Notes under the pieces: model-generated
The model's database searches: none
What the model was told of the DNA's origin: nothing
Seen by the model: the letters and a program-made list of their open reading frames with translations, nothing else
Part shown: positions 19,902-34,173 of the stretch, one piece after another
Layout: every line of letters starts with the position of its first letter
Position numbering within the stretch: position 1 is the first letter of the stretch
Assembly: GCA_009668225.1 (NCBI GenBank)
Contig: WJYK01000005.1
Coordinates: 124,001 to 188,000 of the forward strand
Reading direction: 5' to 3'
Length of the DNA: 64,000 nucleotides
DNA from: Enterobacteriaceae bacterium RIT693
Lineage (GTDB): Bacteria; Pseudomonadota; Gammaproteobacteria; Enterobacterales; Enterobacteriaceae
Translations under genes and position numbers: made by a program

Positions 19902-21233
19902 ATGAGCCAACCACAGTCCACTCCGGAAACAACGCCGGGGCTGCTCGAACGCGCGTTCAAATTACGCGAACACGGTACTAACGCCCGTACCGAGGTGATC
20001 GCCGGGTTCACCACCTTTCTGACGATGGTGTACATCGTCTTTGTTAACCCACAGATCCTCGGCGCCGCCGGTATGGACACCCAGGCCGTGTTTGTTACCA
20101 CCTGCCTGATTGCGGCCTTTGGCAGCATCCTGATGGGTATCTTCGCCAACCTGCCGGTTGCGCTGGCACCGGCGATGGGCCTGAACGCCTTCTTCGCCTT
20201 TGTCGTGGTCGGTGCGATGGGCATTTCCTGGCAAGTGGGTATGGGCGCGATTTTCTGGGGGGCAGTCGGTTTGCTGCTGCTGACCATCTTCCGCGTTCGC
20301 TACTGGATGATTGCCAATATCCCGCTTGGCCTGCGCGTGGGGATCACCAGCGGTATCGGCCTGTTTATCGGTATGATGGGGCTGAAAAACGCCGGGATTA
20401 TCGTGGCCAATAAAGAGACGTTGGTCAGCATCGGGAACCTGACTTCCCACAGCGTACTGCTCGGCGCGCTGGGCTTCTTTATCATCGCTATTCTCGCGTC
20501 CCGCAATATCCACGCGGCGGTATTGGTCTCTATCGTGGTTACCACGCTATTGGGCTGGCTGCTGGGCGACGTGCAGTATCATGGCATCGTTTCTGCGCCG
20601 CCAAGCGTGAGCAGCGTTGTGGGCCAGGTGGATCTGGCAGGTTCCCTGAACCTGGGGCTGGCGGGCGTTATCTTCTCCTTCATGCTGGTCAACCTGTTTG
20701 ACTCCTCCGGCACCCTGATTGGCGTGACGGATAAAGCCGGGTTAACCGATGCGAAGGGCAAATTCCCGCGCATGAAGCAGGCGCTGTTCGTTGACAGTAT
20801 CTCCTCCGTGACCGGTTCCTTCTTTGGCACCTCATCGGTTACCGCCTACATCGAAAGCTCCTCCGGCGTTTCCGTCGGTGGGCGTACCGGCCTGACCGCT
20901 ATCGTGGTTGGCCTGCTGTTCCTGCTGGTTATCTTCCTGTCGCCGCTGGCGGGCATGGTACCGGCTTACGCGGCCGCAGGTGCATTGATTTACGTCGGCG
21001 TGCTGATGACGTCAAGTCTTGCCCGCGTGAAGTGGGACGACCTGACCGAAGCGGTTCCTGCGTTTATTACCGCGGTGATGATGCCGTTCAGTTTTTCTAT
21101 CACCGAAGGTATCGCTCTCGGCTTTATTTCCTACTGCATCATGAAGCTGGGTACCGGCCGCTGGCGCGAGCTGAGCCCGTGCGTCATCATCGTGGCGCTG
21201 CTGTTTGTGCTGAAAATTGTGTTTGTTGACTAA
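19902..21233 (+). CDS. adeP: Adenine permease AdeP (YieG/PurP)
   Basis: This 443-aa inner-membrane purine:H+ symporter belongs to the NCS2/AzgA group. It is near-identical to E. coli AdeP, with TEVIAGFTTFLTMVYIVFVNP at the first helices, the NLFDSSGTLIGV motif, and TSSVTAYIESSSGVSVGGRTG as the substrate signature. It imports adenine with high affinity. A PurR-like operator lies upstream. The ATG at 19902 has a weak GGAAACC site. A strong bidirectional terminator separates it from chrR. Confidence 0.96.
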   Translation: MSQPQSTPETTPGLLERAFKLREHGTNARTEVIAGFTTFLTMVYIVFVNPQILGAAGMDTQAVFVTTCLIAAFGSILMGIFANLPVALAPAMGLNAFFAFVVVGAMGISWQVGMGAIFWGAVGLLLLTIFRVRYWMIANIPLGLRVGITSGIGLFIGMMGLKNAGIIVANKETLVSIGNLTSHSVLLGALGFFIIAILASRNIHAAVLVSIVVTTLLGWLLGDVQYHGIVSAPPSVSSVVGQVDLAGSLNLGLAGVIFSFMLVNLFDSSGTLIGVTDKAGLTDAKGKFPRMKQALFVDSISSVTGSFFGTSSVTAYIESSSGVSVGGRTGLTAIVVGLLFLLVIFLSPLAGMVPAYAAAGALIYVGVLMTSSLARVKWDDLTEAVPAFITAVMMPFSFSITEGIALGFISYCIMKLGTGRWRELSPCVIIVALLFVLKIVFVD

Positions 21234-21248
21234 AGCGACAGCAGAAAT

Positions 21249-21282
21249 AAAAACGCCAGTTATGCGACTGGCGTTTTTTTTT
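21249..21282. terminator. Bidirectional terminator between adeP and chrR
   Basis: AAAACGCCAGT and ACTGGCG form a perfect stem with a six-base loop, followed by nine T residues on the plus strand and preceded by A residues that serve the minus strand. Confidence 0.93.
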
Positions 21283-21290
21283 GCCCGGAA

Positions 21291-21857
21291 TCAGGCTTTC
21301 ACGCGCTTGATGTAATCGCCAAAGGCGGTGAGCTGCCCGGTCAGATGGTCGAGGGTGCTTTGATCGACTACTTCGCCGCTCTGCGGGTCAACTTTGTTCT
21401 GGATAACCCCGCCCATAAATTCCGGCTTGTTCATTACCATCGCGTCAAGGAAGACGAGGATTTGGCGCAGGTGATACTGGCAGCGCGCGCCGCCGATAGC
21501 GCCCATTGAGCTGGTTTGAATGAGCACCGGCTTGCCGGCCAGCGGCTGCTCAGGCAGGCGCGAGAGCCAGTCAATGGCGTTTTTCAGGCCACCCGGCACC
21601 GAATAGTTATACTCTGGCGTCACAATCACCACGCCGTCCGCCTGGCGAATCTGTTCGGCAATGGCTTCCACACTCTGCGGGAAACCCTCTTCTTGCTGGA
21701 TGTCTGCATCGTACAGCGGGATGTCGCCGATGGAAGGCAGGGCGTCTATCTGCATACCTGCCGGCGCGATGTTTGGCAGCGTACGAGCGACCATCGCATT
21801 AAATGAACCCTTACGCAGGCTCCCCAGTAAAGTCACTATCTTCAACGAATCAGACAT
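21291..21857 (-). CDS. chrR: NAD(P)H-dependent FMN quinone/chromate reductase ChrR (YieF)
   Basis: This 188-aa flavodoxin-like reductase makes two-electron reductions of quinones and can reduce chromate. The FMN phosphate loop is LLGSLRKGSFN (residues ~10-20), and TPEYNYSVPGGLKNAIDWLSR is the conserved flavin-binding block. It has a strong AAGGAG site. It follows yieE on the same strand with a 16-bp gap, so the two are probably one transcript. Confidence 0.95.
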   Translation of the reverse strand: MSDSLKIVTLLGSLRKGSFNAMVARTLPNIAPAGMQIDALPSIGDIPLYDADIQQEEGFPQSVEAIAEQIRQADGVVIVTPEYNYSVPGGLKNAIDWLSRLPEQPLAGKPVLIQTSSMGAIGGARCQYHLRQILVFLDAMVMNKPEFMGGVIQNKVDPQSGEVVDQSTLDHLTGQLTAFGDYIKRVKA

Positions 21858-21873
21858 TGGTACTCCTTATGTG

Positions 21874-22632
21874 TCAGGACGTTCGGGAAAATGTGTTATG
21901 CGGCGTAGCGATTTCGGACGGTATGCCGGTTAAACGTATCATACTCCCCTGGGCACTACGGCTGCGTGCTTCTGCATCCGGCAGCGCGTTCCAGCCCTGC
22001 TGCCCGTCAAACTCCCAAAGCTTCAGGCGTTCCACGCCAGGCGCCACGGTGCAGCCCCAGATAAGAATATCTTCCGCATCGCTCATCGCCTCAATATGCG
22101 GCTCGTTTGTGACGCGCAGGCGACCGGAGCCCGGCAATAATTGTAGTGTGCTCAGGCTGATCTGGGGGTTGTCGGTTAGTTTTAGTATGCTTCTGCGCAG
22201 AGTATGCAGCTGGGTGCGCGCTTCGTTGGGATCGTTTTGATTGTTGATCCAGGTAATTTCGCTGCTGCTGGACTGAGACGGTGGCACTACCGGTGAGGGT
22301 GCCTGGAAACTACGGCGGAGCTCCATGTCCAGACCGCAGCGCCCCTCGGTGGCAAGCAGCACGCCGACCATGTTACCGGCATAGGCGATGCTGAAGTCCG
22401 GTAGTTCAGCATCGGCAAAACGCGGGCGGCCCGCCGTAGAGGTGATGATTTGCGGCAGGCGTTGGGTGCCGTACAGCATAAACATCATCTCGGCGACCAG
22501 CGTGCGCGACGCGAGATAGCGCGTGCGGCGATGTTCGGGCATCAGGCTGGCCGCGTTAAGGGTTTCGTCGTTCAGTCGGGGTGAAGTGAGGTTGGGAGGG
22601 TTCAGAGCCCATCTTGCAAAATGCGTCGCCAT
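21874..22632 (-). CDS. yieE: YieE, 4'-phosphopantetheinyl transferase-like protein
   Basis: This 252-aa protein is similar to E. coli YieE, a putative 4'-phosphopantetheinyl transferase that would activate carrier proteins with CoA. The magnesium motif is visible as CGLDMEL (GxDxE type). The usual WxxKEA is changed to W-N-N-Q-N-D-P-N-E-A, as in E. coli YieE, so activity is not assured. No carrier-protein or synthase gene is nearby. AAGGAG precedes the ATG. It appears to be first in a yieE-chrR unit. Confidence 0.88.
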   Translation of the reverse strand: MATHFARWALNPPNLTSPRLNDETLNAASLMPEHRRTRYLASRTLVAEMMFMLYGTQRLPQIITSTAGRPRFADAELPDFSIAYAGNMVGVLLATEGRCGLDMELRRSFQAPSPVVPPSQSSSSEITWINNQNDPNEARTQLHTLRRSILKLTDNPQISLSTLQLLPGSGRLRVTNEPHIEAMSDAEDILIWGCTVAPGVERLKLWEFDGQQGWNALPDAEARSRSAQGSMIRLTGIPSEIATPHNTFSRTS

Positions 22633-22953
22633 TTGTCGCTCCTTGATAATGGTCAGTCGATGTCATGCTGTTTCGGGTGGCTGAAACAGCGCTCCGCTTC
22701 CGATCCTGCACGTCGTCAGGCATCGAATAGTAATCTCTGGTTCAGTGCGTTGTCATTGACGCTCTTCAATAGAGTGACCTATTTTTTGAACAATATATTA
22801 TATATTTAAACTTGGGAAAATTCTTAGTGGTTTGCGTCAGTGAAACACATTAAAAATGTCGTTCAAAAGACATCATCCTGAAAGGGTGAAGTATTTTGGA
22901 AATGAGGAAAACGTCCCGCATCCTGAAGTGTGACGTGGGACGGTGGTGAGGCG
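22633..22953. other. AT-rich gap between yieE and mnmE; tnaCAB absent
   Basis: This 321-bp stretch has no convincing gene. It should contain the yieE promoter and, near 22.91 kb, the mnmE terminator. In E. coli this interval holds tnaCAB, mdtL and yidZ; no trace of a tnaC leader peptide or those genes was recognised. The segment around 22780-22812 is very AT-rich. Confidence 0.6.
22907..22942 (-). terminator. Terminator of mnmE
   Basis: On the minus strand CGTCCC and GGGACG form a stem with a 19-base loop, followed by GTTTTCC. It begins 12 bp after the mnmE stop codon. Confidence 0.6.
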
Positions 22954-24318
22954 TTATTTCCCGATACAGAAGCTCGAGAAGATGCGCCCTAACAGATCGT
23001 CAGAGCTGAATTCACCGGTAATTTCACTTAAGTTCTGCTGGGCCAGGCGCAGCTCTTCTGCCAGCAGTTCACCGGCCCAGGCACCCAGCAGCTGGGTTTT
23101 ACCCTGCTGCAGGTGTTCAGCGGCTTGCTCAAGCGCCTGCAGGTGACGGCGACGGGCGAGGAATCCACCTTCCATGTTGGTTTCAAAGCCCATGCTCTCT
23201 TTAAGATGCGCGCGCAGCACATCTACGCCTTCATCGGTACGTGCGGAAAGGCGAACAAGTGAGTGACCATTTACTTCGCTTAGTCCAGGCGTCTCCCCGG
23301 TCACGTCTGCTTTATTGCGCACCACGGTAATCGGCAAACGCTCCGGCAGACGAGCGATAAAATCTGGCCAGATGGCGGCCGGGTCAACGGCGTCGGTGGT
23401 GGTGCCATCCACCATAAACAGCACGCGATCCGCCTGCTCAATCTCTTGCCAGGCGCGTTCAATCCCGATGCGCTCGACTTCGTCGCTGGCTTCGCGCAGG
23501 CCTGCGGTATCGATGATATGCAGCGGCATGCCGTCGATATGGATATGCTCGCGCAGCACGTCACGCGTGGTGCCGGCTATGTCGGTGACGATAGCGGCCT
23601 CGCGCCCGGCCAGCGCGTTCAGCAGGCTGGATTTGCCGGCGTTAGGACGCCCGGCGATAACCACCTTCATGCCTTCGCGCAGCAGGCTGCCCTGACGAGC
23701 TTCGGCGCGCACCGCATCGAGGTCGCCAATGACCCGATGCAGCTGGGCTTCGATTTTACCGTCAGAGAGGAAGTCGATCTCTTCGTCCGGGAAGTCGATA
23801 GCCGCTTCCACGTAGATGCGCAGGTGAGTCAGCGCTTCCACCAGATGGTTAATCCGTGCGGAGAAAGCTCCCTGTAGCGAGTTGAGCGCCGAGCGGGCGG
23901 CCTGCTCAGAGCTGGCGTCGATCAGGTCGGCAATGGCTTCTGCCTGCGCCAGGTCGAGCTTATCGTTCAGGAATGCGCGTTCAGAAAACTCACCGGGATT
24001 TGCGATACGCAGGCCAGGCAGCGTCAGGATGCGTTTTAACAGCAGGTCGAGGATAACCGGGCCGCCGTGTCCCTGCAGCTCAAGCACGTCTTCACCGGTG
24101 AAGGAGTTCGGGCCGGGGAACCACAGCGCAATGCCCTGATCCAACGCGCTGCCGTCGGCATCGCGGAACGGAAGGTAGTCCGCGTAGCGCGGCTTGGGCA
24201 GTTTGCCGAGGACAGCTTCTGCGACCTCGCGCGCCTGACGGCCGGAAATACGCAGGATACCTACGCCGCCGCGCCCCGGCGGAGTAGCCTGGGCAATAAT
24301 CGTGTCATGATTGCTCAT
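22954..24318 (-). CDS. mnmE: tRNA modification GTPase MnmE (TrmE)
   Basis: This 454-aa protein forms a complex with MnmG to install the carboxymethylaminomethyl group on U34 of tRNAs. It has an N-terminal tetrahydrofolate-binding domain ([18 protein letters not shown]), a helical domain, and a G domain with the P-loop [12 protein letters not shown] near residue 226, DTAG and NKAD. The C-terminal catalytic CIGK is present. It is nearly identical to E. coli MnmE. It lies downstream of yidC but is separated from it by a hairpin terminator. Confidence 0.98.
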   Translation of the reverse strand: MSNHDTIIAQATPPGRGGVGILRISGRQAREVAEAVLGKLPKPRYADYLPFRDADGSALDQGIALWFPGPNSFTGEDVLELQGHGGPVILDLLLKRILTLPGLRIANPGEFSERAFLNDKLDLAQAEAIADLIDASSEQAARSALNSLQGAFSARINHLVEALTHLRIYVEAAIDFPDEEIDFLSDGKIEAQLHRVIGDLDAVRAEARQGSLLREGMKVVIAGRPNAGKSSLLNALAGREAAIVTDIAGTTRDVLREHIHIDGMPLHIIDTAGLREASDEVERIGIERAWQEIEQADRVLFMVDGTTTDAVDPAAIWPDFIARLPERLPITVVRNKADVTGETPGLSEVNGHSLVRLSARTDEGVDVLRAHLKESMGFETNMEGGFLARRRHLQALEQAAEHLQQGKTQLLGAWAGELLAEELRLAQQNLSEITGEFSSDDLLGRIFSSFCIGK

Positions 24319-24348
24319 CGTTTATCTCAGACCTTGAATCAAAAAGAA

Positions 24349-24371
24349 AAAGGCGGTCAGTGACCGCCTTT
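24349..24371. terminator. Terminator between yidC and mnmE
   Basis: AAAGGCGGTCA and TGACCGCCTTT form an almost loopless 11-bp stem, preceded by an A-rich run. Read on the minus strand, the A-run becomes T-rich and would terminate the rpmH-rnpA-yidD-yidC message. Confidence 0.85.
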
Positions 24372-24394
24372 CATGTACATAACGCTAAATATTA

Positions 24395-26038
24395 TCAGGT
24401 CTTTTTCTTGTCGCGGCTATGCAGGCCACGCTTTTCCAGACCGCGATAAATCAGCTGCTGCTGAAGGATGGTCACCAGGTTGCTGACGATATAGTACAGC
24501 ACCAGACCTGACGGGAACCACAGGAAGAACACGGTGAAGATGACCGGCATAAAGGTCATGATCTTCTGCTGCATCGGGTCGGTTACGGTGGTCGGCGACA
24601 TCTTCTGGATGAAGAACATCGTGGCGCCCATCAGAATCGGCAGGATGTAGTACGGGTCCTGTGCAGACAGGTCATGGATCCACAGTGCGAACGGCGCGTG
24701 GCGCAGTTCAACGGAGCCCATCAGCATGTAGTACAGCGCCAGGAAGATTGGCATCTGAACGATCAGCGGGAAGCAGCCGCCCAGCGGGTTAACCTTCTCA
24801 GCTTTGTACAGCGCCATCATTTCCTGGCTCATACGCTGCTTATCGTCACCGATACGCTCACGCATGGCCGCCAGTTTTGGCTGCAGCATACGCATTTTGG
24901 CCATCGAGGTGTACTGCGCTTTGGTCAGCGGGTACATGATGCCACGAACGATAAAGGTGATAACGATAATGGAGAAGCCCCAGTTACCGATGAAGCTGTG
25001 GATAAATTTCAGCAGCTTAAACAGCGGCTGAGAGATGAACCACAGCCAGCCGTAATCCACGGTCAGGTCAAGGTGTGGCGCAACGGCCGCCATTTTGTCC
25101 TGAATCTCCGGACCTACCCACAGGGTGCTGCCCATCTGAGCCGTCTGGCCAGGCTGAACGATCTGCGAGGCAGACTTATAGCCAATTGCCGCCACGTCGT
25201 TGTTCAGCTTGGTGGTATAGAAGTTGTTCACGCCCTGAGTGTGTGGCACCCATGCGGTAGCAAAGTACTGCTGCAGCATTGCCACCCAGCCGCTGTTGGC
25301 GCTGAGGTTCAGGTTCTCGCCGTCGGCAATCTTGTCGAACTTGTATTTTTCGTACTTCGCATCCGGCGTGGAGTAGGCCGCACCACGGAAGGTGTGCAGC
25401 GCAAAGTTGCTGCTGCCGGTATCACGATGAGTAGGCAGGTTGATGGACTGCTTCAGCTGACCAAAGGTCGCCAGCTCCAGCGGCTTCTCACCCACGTTCT
25501 TCACGTTGTAGTCGACACCCACGGAGAACTCACCGCGTTTCAGGGTGAAGGTCTTGGTGAAGGTGTTGCCTGCCGTATCGGTAAACGTCAGCGGAACAAC
25601 CAGCTCGTTCTGGCCTTCAGCCAGCGCGAAGGTATCGGCGGTGACGTTATACAGAGGACGATCGCCGTTCGCCGGGTTATCCGGGCCATCACGACCGGTC
25701 AGGCCGCTCTGCGCCTGGTAGATAAATTCAGGCGTGGTTTCCAGCAGCTGGAAAGGCTCTGCGGATTTCAACTCTTTCGGGTAGGTTGGCAACAGCGCTT
25801 GTTCTACATCACCACCGCGGGTGTTGATGGTCAGTTCAAGAACGTCAGTTTTAACCGTAATGAGTTTTCCCTGGCCACTGGCCGGCACACCCTGGTTAGC
25901 GGCGTTACCCTGGCTGTTCGTGGTCTGCGTGGTCTGCTGCACCTGAGGTTGAGGAGCGTGGTCCTGCTCCCAGGCTTGCCAGATCATGAAAGACACGAAC
26001 AACAAAGCGATGAGAAAAAGATTGCGTTGCGAATCCAT
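24395..26038 (-). CDS. yidC: Membrane protein insertase YidC
   Basis: This 547-aa inner-membrane insertase/chaperone (Oxa1 family) works alone or with SecYEG. An N-terminal signal-anchor (residues ~6-20) precedes a large periplasmic beta-sandwich domain (~60-340). The core membrane helices follow, with [21 protein letters not shown] holding the conserved positively charged groove residue, and [16 protein letters not shown]. The tail is basic. It is slightly shorter than E. coli (548). It is the last gene of the rpmH-rnpA-yidD-yidC group. Confidence 0.98.
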   Translation of the reverse strand: MDSQRNLFLIALLFVSFMIWQAWEQDHAPQPQVQQTTQTTNSQGNAANQGVPASGQGKLITVKTDVLELTINTRGGDVEQALLPTYPKELKSAEPFQLLETTPEFIYQAQSGLTGRDGPDNPANGDRPLYNVTADTFALAEGQNELVVPLTFTDTAGNTFTKTFTLKRGEFSVGVDYNVKNVGEKPLELATFGQLKQSINLPTHRDTGSSNFALHTFRGAAYSTPDAKYEKYKFDKIADGENLNLSANSGWVAMLQQYFATAWVPHTQGVNNFYTTKLNNDVAAIGYKSASQIVQPGQTAQMGSTLWVGPEIQDKMAAVAPHLDLTVDYGWLWFISQPLFKLLKFIHSFIGNWGFSIIVITFIVRGIMYPLTKAQYTSMAKMRMLQPKLAAMRERIGDDKQRMSQEMMALYKAEKVNPLGGCFPLIVQMPIFLALYYMLMGSVELRHAPFALWIHDLSAQDPYYILPILMGATMFFIQKMSPTTVTDPMQQKIMTFMPVIFTVFFLWFPSGLVLYYIVSNLVTILQQQLIYRGLEKRGLHSRDKKKT

Positions 26039-26040
26039 CG

Positions 26041-26298
26041 TTAGTGTTCTCTGGTATCAAAAGGTCCGGGCGGAACGGGATCGTCTCCACCAGGGTTCAA
26101 AGGGTGGCATTTTAGTACGCGTTTCATCGTTAACCAACTGCCTTTTAACACTCCAAACCTGCGTAAGGCCTCAATTCCGTAGTGAGAACAGGTTGGGGTG
26201 AAACGGCAATGCGGCCCGAGAAGCGGACTAATCAGGCGTTGATAGACCCTGATGAGGGCTATCAGGACCCGTGAGCCTGGCGACAATGGCGGCGCCAT
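26041..26298 (-). CDS. yidD: YidD, membrane protein insertion efficiency factor
   Basis: This 85-aa amphipathic, membrane-associated protein is thought to assist YidC-dependent insertion. The hallmark [15 protein letters not shown] is present, followed by KCHPLNPGG. The start at 26298 lies inside rnpA (37-bp overlap), the normal arrangement in enterobacteria, implying translational coupling. It ends 2 bp before yidC. Confidence 0.96.
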   Translation of the reverse strand: MAPPLSPGSRVLIALIRVYQRLISPLLGPHCRFTPTCSHYGIEALRRFGVLKGSWLTMKRVLKCHPLNPGGDDPVPPGPFDTREH

Positions 26299-26621
26299 AA
26301 CTTTTCCAATGCTTCCGATAAAGCCCGGTTATCCAGGTCGGCAACCCCTTTTTTCGCTACTACCACGAAATCCATTGGTGGCAGTTCGTGTTGACGCAGA
26401 CGGAAGCTTTCACGCGTCAGACGTTTAATCCGATTGCGTTCATGGGCGCGTTTAACGTTTTTCTTAGCGACGGTGAGACCGATGCGGGGATGCCCCAGCG
26501 TATTCAGGCGGCCGAGGATGGTGATTTGCGGCGTGCCAGCCCGTTGAGGCTGCTGGAAGACGAATGTGAAATGATGGGGAGTTAACAAACGTAACTCCCT
26601 GGGAAAAGCTAGCTTAACCAC
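26262..26621 (-). CDS. rnpA: Ribonuclease P protein component
   Basis: This 119-aa protein cofactor of RNase P helps the catalytic RNA bind precursor tRNA leaders. It is the same length as in E. coli, with the RNR motif [15 protein letters not shown] intact. The start codon is GTG at 26621, as in E. coli. It lies 17 bp after rpmH, with which it is co-transcribed. Confidence 0.97.
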   Translation of the reverse strand: MVKLAFPRELRLLTPHHFTFVFQQPQRAGTPQITILGRLNTLGHPRIGLTVAKKNVKRAHERNRIKRLTRESFRLRQHELPPMDFVVVAKKGVADLDNRALSEALEKLWRRHCRQAHGS

Positions 26622-26638
26622 GCAGGGGTTAGCTTTTA

Positions 26639-27372
<734 letters not shown>

Positions 27373-28755
27373 GTGTCACTTTCGCTTTGGCAGCAGTGTC
27401 TTGCCCGATTGCAGGATGAGTTACCAGCCACAGAATTCAGTATGTGGATACGCCCCCTACAGGCGGAACTGAGCGATAACACGCTGGCTTTGTACGCGCC
27501 TAATCGTTTTGTGCTCGACTGGGTGCGTGATAAGTACCTTAATAATATCAATGGCCTGCTCAATGACTTCTGCGGCACCGACGCGCCTTTACTGCGCTTT
27601 GAGGTCGGCAGTAAGCCTGTGACTCAGCCCGTTGCCGAACTGGCTACCGCTGCGGCACCGGCTCAGGTTGCGCGCGCTGCGGCGCCGATGCGCCCAAGCT
27701 GGGACAACATGCCTGCGCCTGCAGAGCCGTCCTACCGCTCGAACGTGAACCTGAAGCACACCTTTGATAACTTCGTTGAAGGTAAATCGAACCAGCTGGC
27801 CCGCGCTGCGGCACGCCAGGTGGCCGATAACCCGGGCGGCGCGTATAACCCACTCTTCCTTTATGGCGGCACCGGCTTAGGTAAAACTCACCTTTTACAC
27901 GCGGTGGGTAACGGCATTATGGCGCGCAAGCCGAATGCCAAAGTGGTGTATATGCACTCAGAGCGCTTTGTGCAGGACATGGTGAAAGCGCTGCAGAACA
28001 ACGCCATCGAAGAGTTCAAACGCTACTATCGTTCGGTGGACGCGCTGCTGATCGATGACATTCAGTTTTTTGCCAATAAAGAGCGCTCGCAGGAAGAGTT
28101 TTTCCACACCTTTAATGCCCTGCTGGAAGGTAACCAACAGATCATTCTGACCTCGGATCGCTATCCAAAAGAGATCAACGGCGTTGAGGATCGTTTGAAA
28201 TCCCGTTTCGGCTGGGGGCTGACGGTGGCGATCGAACCACCTGAACTTGAAACGCGTGTGGCGATCCTGATGAAAAAGGCCGACGAGAACGATATCCGTC
28301 TGCCGGGTGAAGTGGCCTTCTTTATTGCCAAGCGACTGCGCTCTAACGTCCGCGAGCTGGAAGGGGCGCTGAACCGCGTAATTGCCAACGCCAACTTTAC
28401 CGGCCGGGCAATTACCATCGACTTCGTTCGTGAAGCGCTGCGCGATCTGCTGGCGCTTCAGGAGAAGCTGGTCACCATCGATAATATTCAGAAAACGGTG
28501 GCCGAGTATTATAAAATTAAGGTCGCTGATCTGCTGTCCAAGCGTCGCTCTCGTTCCGTTGCCCGTCCGCGCCAGATGGCGATGGCGCTGGCAAAAGAGC
28601 TGACCAACCATAGCCTGCCGGAAATTGGCGATGCTTTTGGTGGACGCGACCACACCACGGTTTTGCATGCCTGCCGTAAGATTGAGCAGTTGCGTGAAGA
28701 AAGCCACGATATCAAAGAAGATTTCTCCAATTTAATCAGAACATTATCTTCGTGA
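27373..28755 (+). CDS. dnaA: Chromosomal replication initiator DnaA
   Basis: This 460-aa AAA+ initiator opens oriC. From the GTG at 27373 (preceded by GTGGAG; same start as E. coli, [14 protein letters not shown]) it has the N-terminal DnaB-contact domain, a variable linker (~90-130), Walker [10 protein letters not shown] near residue 164, Walker [10 protein letters not shown] near 224, and the C-terminal DNA-binding signature [15 protein letters not shown]. The upstream in-frame codons to 27217 are leader. dnaN begins 4 bp after its stop. Confidence 0.98.
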   Translation: MSLSLWQQCLARLQDELPATEFSMWIRPLQAELSDNTLALYAPNRFVLDWVRDKYLNNINGLLNDFCGTDAPLLRFEVGSKPVTQPVAELATAAAPAQVARAAAPMRPSWDNMPAPAEPSYRSNVNLKHTFDNFVEGKSNQLARAAARQVADNPGGAYNPLFLYGGTGLGKTHLLHAVGNGIMARKPNAKVVYMHSERFVQDMVKALQNNAIEEFKRYYRSVDALLIDDIQFFANKERSQEEFFHTFNALLEGNQQIILTSDRYPKEINGVEDRLKSRFGWGLTVAIEPPELETRVAILMKKADENDIRLPGEVAFFIAKRLRSNVRELEGALNRVIANANFTGRAITIDFVREALRDLLALQEKLVTIDNIQKTVAEYYKIKVADLLSKRRSRSVARPRQMAMALAKELTNHSLPEIGDAFGGRDHTTVLHACRKIEQLREESHDIKEDFSNLIRTLSS

Positions 28756-28759
28756 CGCT

Positions 28760-29860
28760 ATGAAATTTACCGTTGAACGTGAACATTTATTAAAACCGCT
28801 ACAGCAGGTAAGTGGCCCCCTCGGAGGCCGCCCGACCCTGCCTATCCTGGGCAACCTGCTGCTGCAGGTGGCTGAAGGTGCACTCTCTTTAACCGGTACC
28901 GATCTGGAAATGGAGATGGTGGCGCGCGTTGCGCTGGTACAGCCTCATGAACCTGGGGCAACGACCGTACCGGCACGTAAATTCTTCGATATCTGCCGTG
29001 GCCTGCCGGAAGGGGCTGAAATTGCGGTACAGCTGGAGGGCGACCGCATGCTGGTGCGCTCCGGGCGTAGCCGCTTTTCGCTTTCCACGCTGCCGGCGGC
29101 GGACTTCCCTAACCTGGACGACTGGCAGAGCGAGGTAGAATTTACCCTGCCGCAGGCGACCATGAAGCGCCTGATAGAAGCCACGCAGTTCTCGATGGCG
29201 CATCAGGACGTTCGCTATTACCTGAACGGCATGCTGTTCGAAACCGAAGGTGAAGACCTGCGTACCGTCGCAACGGACGGCCACCGCCTGGCGGTCTGTT
29301 CGATGCCGGTTGGGCAGCCTTTGCCAAATCATTCGGTCATCGTGCCGCGTAAAGGCGTGATTGAGCTGATGCGTATGCTCGACGGCGGCGAAACCCCGCT
29401 GCGCGTGCAGATCGGCAGCAATAACATTCGCGCTCACGTCGGCGATTTCATCTTTACTTCTAAGCTGGTGGATGGCCGCTTCCCGGACTATCGTCGCGTG
29501 CTGCCGAAGAACCCGGATAAACACCTCGATGCAGGCTGTGACCTGCTGAAACAGGCGTTTGCCCGGGCGGCTATCCTGTCGAACGAGAAATTCCGTGGCG
29601 TGCGCCTGTTCGTCAGCGCAAACCAGCTGAAAATCACGGCAAACAACCCGGAGCAGGAAGAAGCAGAAGAAATTCTGGACGTTTCCTACGACGGTACCGA
29701 GATGGAAATCGGCTTCAACGTCAGCTATGTGCTGGACGTGCTGAACGCCCTGAAGTGTGAGAACGTCCGCATCCTGCTGACCGACTCCGTTTCCAGCGTG
29801 CAGATTGAAGATGCGGCGAGTCAGGCGGCGGCCTATGTTGTTATGCCGATGCGTTTATAG
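28760..29860 (+). CDS. dnaN: DNA polymerase III beta sliding clamp
   Basis: This 366-aa protein dimerises into the ring clamp that tethers polymerases. It is full length, with three repeated clamp domains, starting MKFTVEREHLLKPLQQ and ending AAYVVMPMRL with the C-terminal residues that line the clamp-binding pocket. It follows dnaA directly. Unusually, recF does not abut it: 147 bp of non-coding DNA intervene. Confidence 0.98.
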   Translation: MKFTVEREHLLKPLQQVSGPLGGRPTLPILGNLLLQVAEGALSLTGTDLEMEMVARVALVQPHEPGATTVPARKFFDICRGLPEGAEIAVQLEGDRMLVRSGRSRFSLSTLPAADFPNLDDWQSEVEFTLPQATMKRLIEATQFSMAHQDVRYYLNGMLFETEGEDLRTVATDGHRLAVCSMPVGQPLPNHSVIVPRKGVIELMRMLDGGETPLRVQIGSNNIRAHVGDFIFTSKLVDGRFPDYRRVLPKNPDKHLDAGCDLLKQAFARAAILSNEKFRGVRLFVSANQLKITANNPEQEEAEEILDVSYDGTEMEIGFNVSYVLDVLNALKCENVRILLTDSVSSVQIEDAASQAAAYVVMPMRL

Positions 29861-30007
29861 CGCTTGAAAAGGGGCTGGTTTACTTGCCATTTCGTCTCCC
29901 GGCAGTGCTCGAAATGCTCACGTACTTCGTGTACGCTCCGCTTTCTGTGCGCTGGCGATAAACGAACTGGCTGCGACACCTACGCCCCTGAAAAGATGCT
30001 CTGATAT
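29861..30007. repeat. Repeat-like insertion between dnaN and recF
   Basis: These 147 non-coding bases separate two genes that normally abut. The insert contains the hairpin CGTAC-TTCGT-GTACG and flanking AGGGGCTGG.../...CGCCCCT near its ends, giving a partly symmetric layout typical of an intergenic repeat. I recall similar segments in other enterobacterial genomes but cannot name the family. Confidence 0.55.
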
Positions 30008-33524
<3,517 letters not shown>

Positions 33525-33548
33525 TATTGAACGTCAGCGATTAAGAAG

Positions 33549-33574
33549 GCCGTGCTTTTAGCACGGCTTTTTTT
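33549..33574 (+). terminator. Terminator after gyrB
   Basis: GCCGTGC and GCACGGC pair across TTTTA, followed by eight T-rich bases. This is a strong intrinsic terminator ending the dnaA-dnaN-recF-gyrB block. Confidence 0.93.
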
Positions 33575-33626
33575 ATGGGCGCTATACTTTGCGTTGTCGA
33601 ATTTCTACATCACAGAGGGAAACACC

Positions 33627-34025
33627 ATGGGGCTTTTTGATCAGGTTGCGGGCTCGCTGTTAAACGGCGACGCCGGTAAATATCAGGCCATTCTAAGCTG
33701 GGTAGAACAGCAGGGCGGTATTCAGGCGTTGCTGGACAAGCTGCGCCAGGGGGGCTTAAGCGAAATCGTCTCCTCGTGGCTGAGCAGCAACGGTACAAAT
33801 CAGTCGCTGAGCGGCGACCAGATAACCCAGGCGCTGGGTTCGCCGTCCGTTGCGGCGCTGGGGGAAAAACTGGGCGTGGATACCGGCTCGGCTTCCGCTT
33901 TACTGGCGGAATACCTGCCGAAGGTGATCGACGCGCTGTCGCCAAACGGCGAAGTCACGCCGGAAGCCCATAATGACCTGCTCAGTGCAGGTGTTAACTT
34001 ACTGAAAGGTAAGCTTTTCAGCTGA
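33627..34025 (+). CDS. yidB: YidB, DUF937 family protein
   Basis: This 132-aa, glycine- and alanine-rich protein is equal in length to E. coli YidB (MGLFDQVAGSLLNGDAGKYQ...LLKGKLFS). It has the DUF937 repeat-like helices with the GVDTGSASALLAEYLPK motif. The ATG at 33627 follows AGAGGG; upstream codons are leader. It is predicted cytosolic. Function is unknown. It has its own terminator and lies between gyrB and yidA. Confidence 0.92.
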   Translation: MGLFDQVAGSLLNGDAGKYQAILSWVEQQGGIQALLDKLRQGGLSEIVSSWLSSNGTNQSLSGDQITQALGSPSVAALGEKLGVDTGSASALLAEYLPKVIDALSPNGEVTPEAHNDLLSAGVNLLKGKLFS

Positions 34026-34036
34026 CCTTTTTGTTG

Positions 34037-34062
34037 GCCCCGGCTTTATGTCCGGGGCTTTT
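34037..34062 (+). terminator. Terminator after yidB
   Basis: GCCCCGG and CCGGGGC form a 7-bp stem with an 8-base loop, followed by TTTT. Confidence 0.8.
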
Positions 34063-34173
34063 AAAAGAGGAGTTTGCCCGCCGCCTCTCATCCCCCTTTT
34101 CCCCGCCGTTTGCTGCTGTTTTTTGAGCGGAATCGCGTTAGCATGAGGTAAACCCATTACCTCTGAAGATCCC

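Noticed and set aside
24674-26044. A 456-codon open frame on the plus strand across yidC
   Set aside because: It is a shadow of yidC; composition is rich in Gln, His and Arg as expected for reverse-complement reading, with no recognisable domain.
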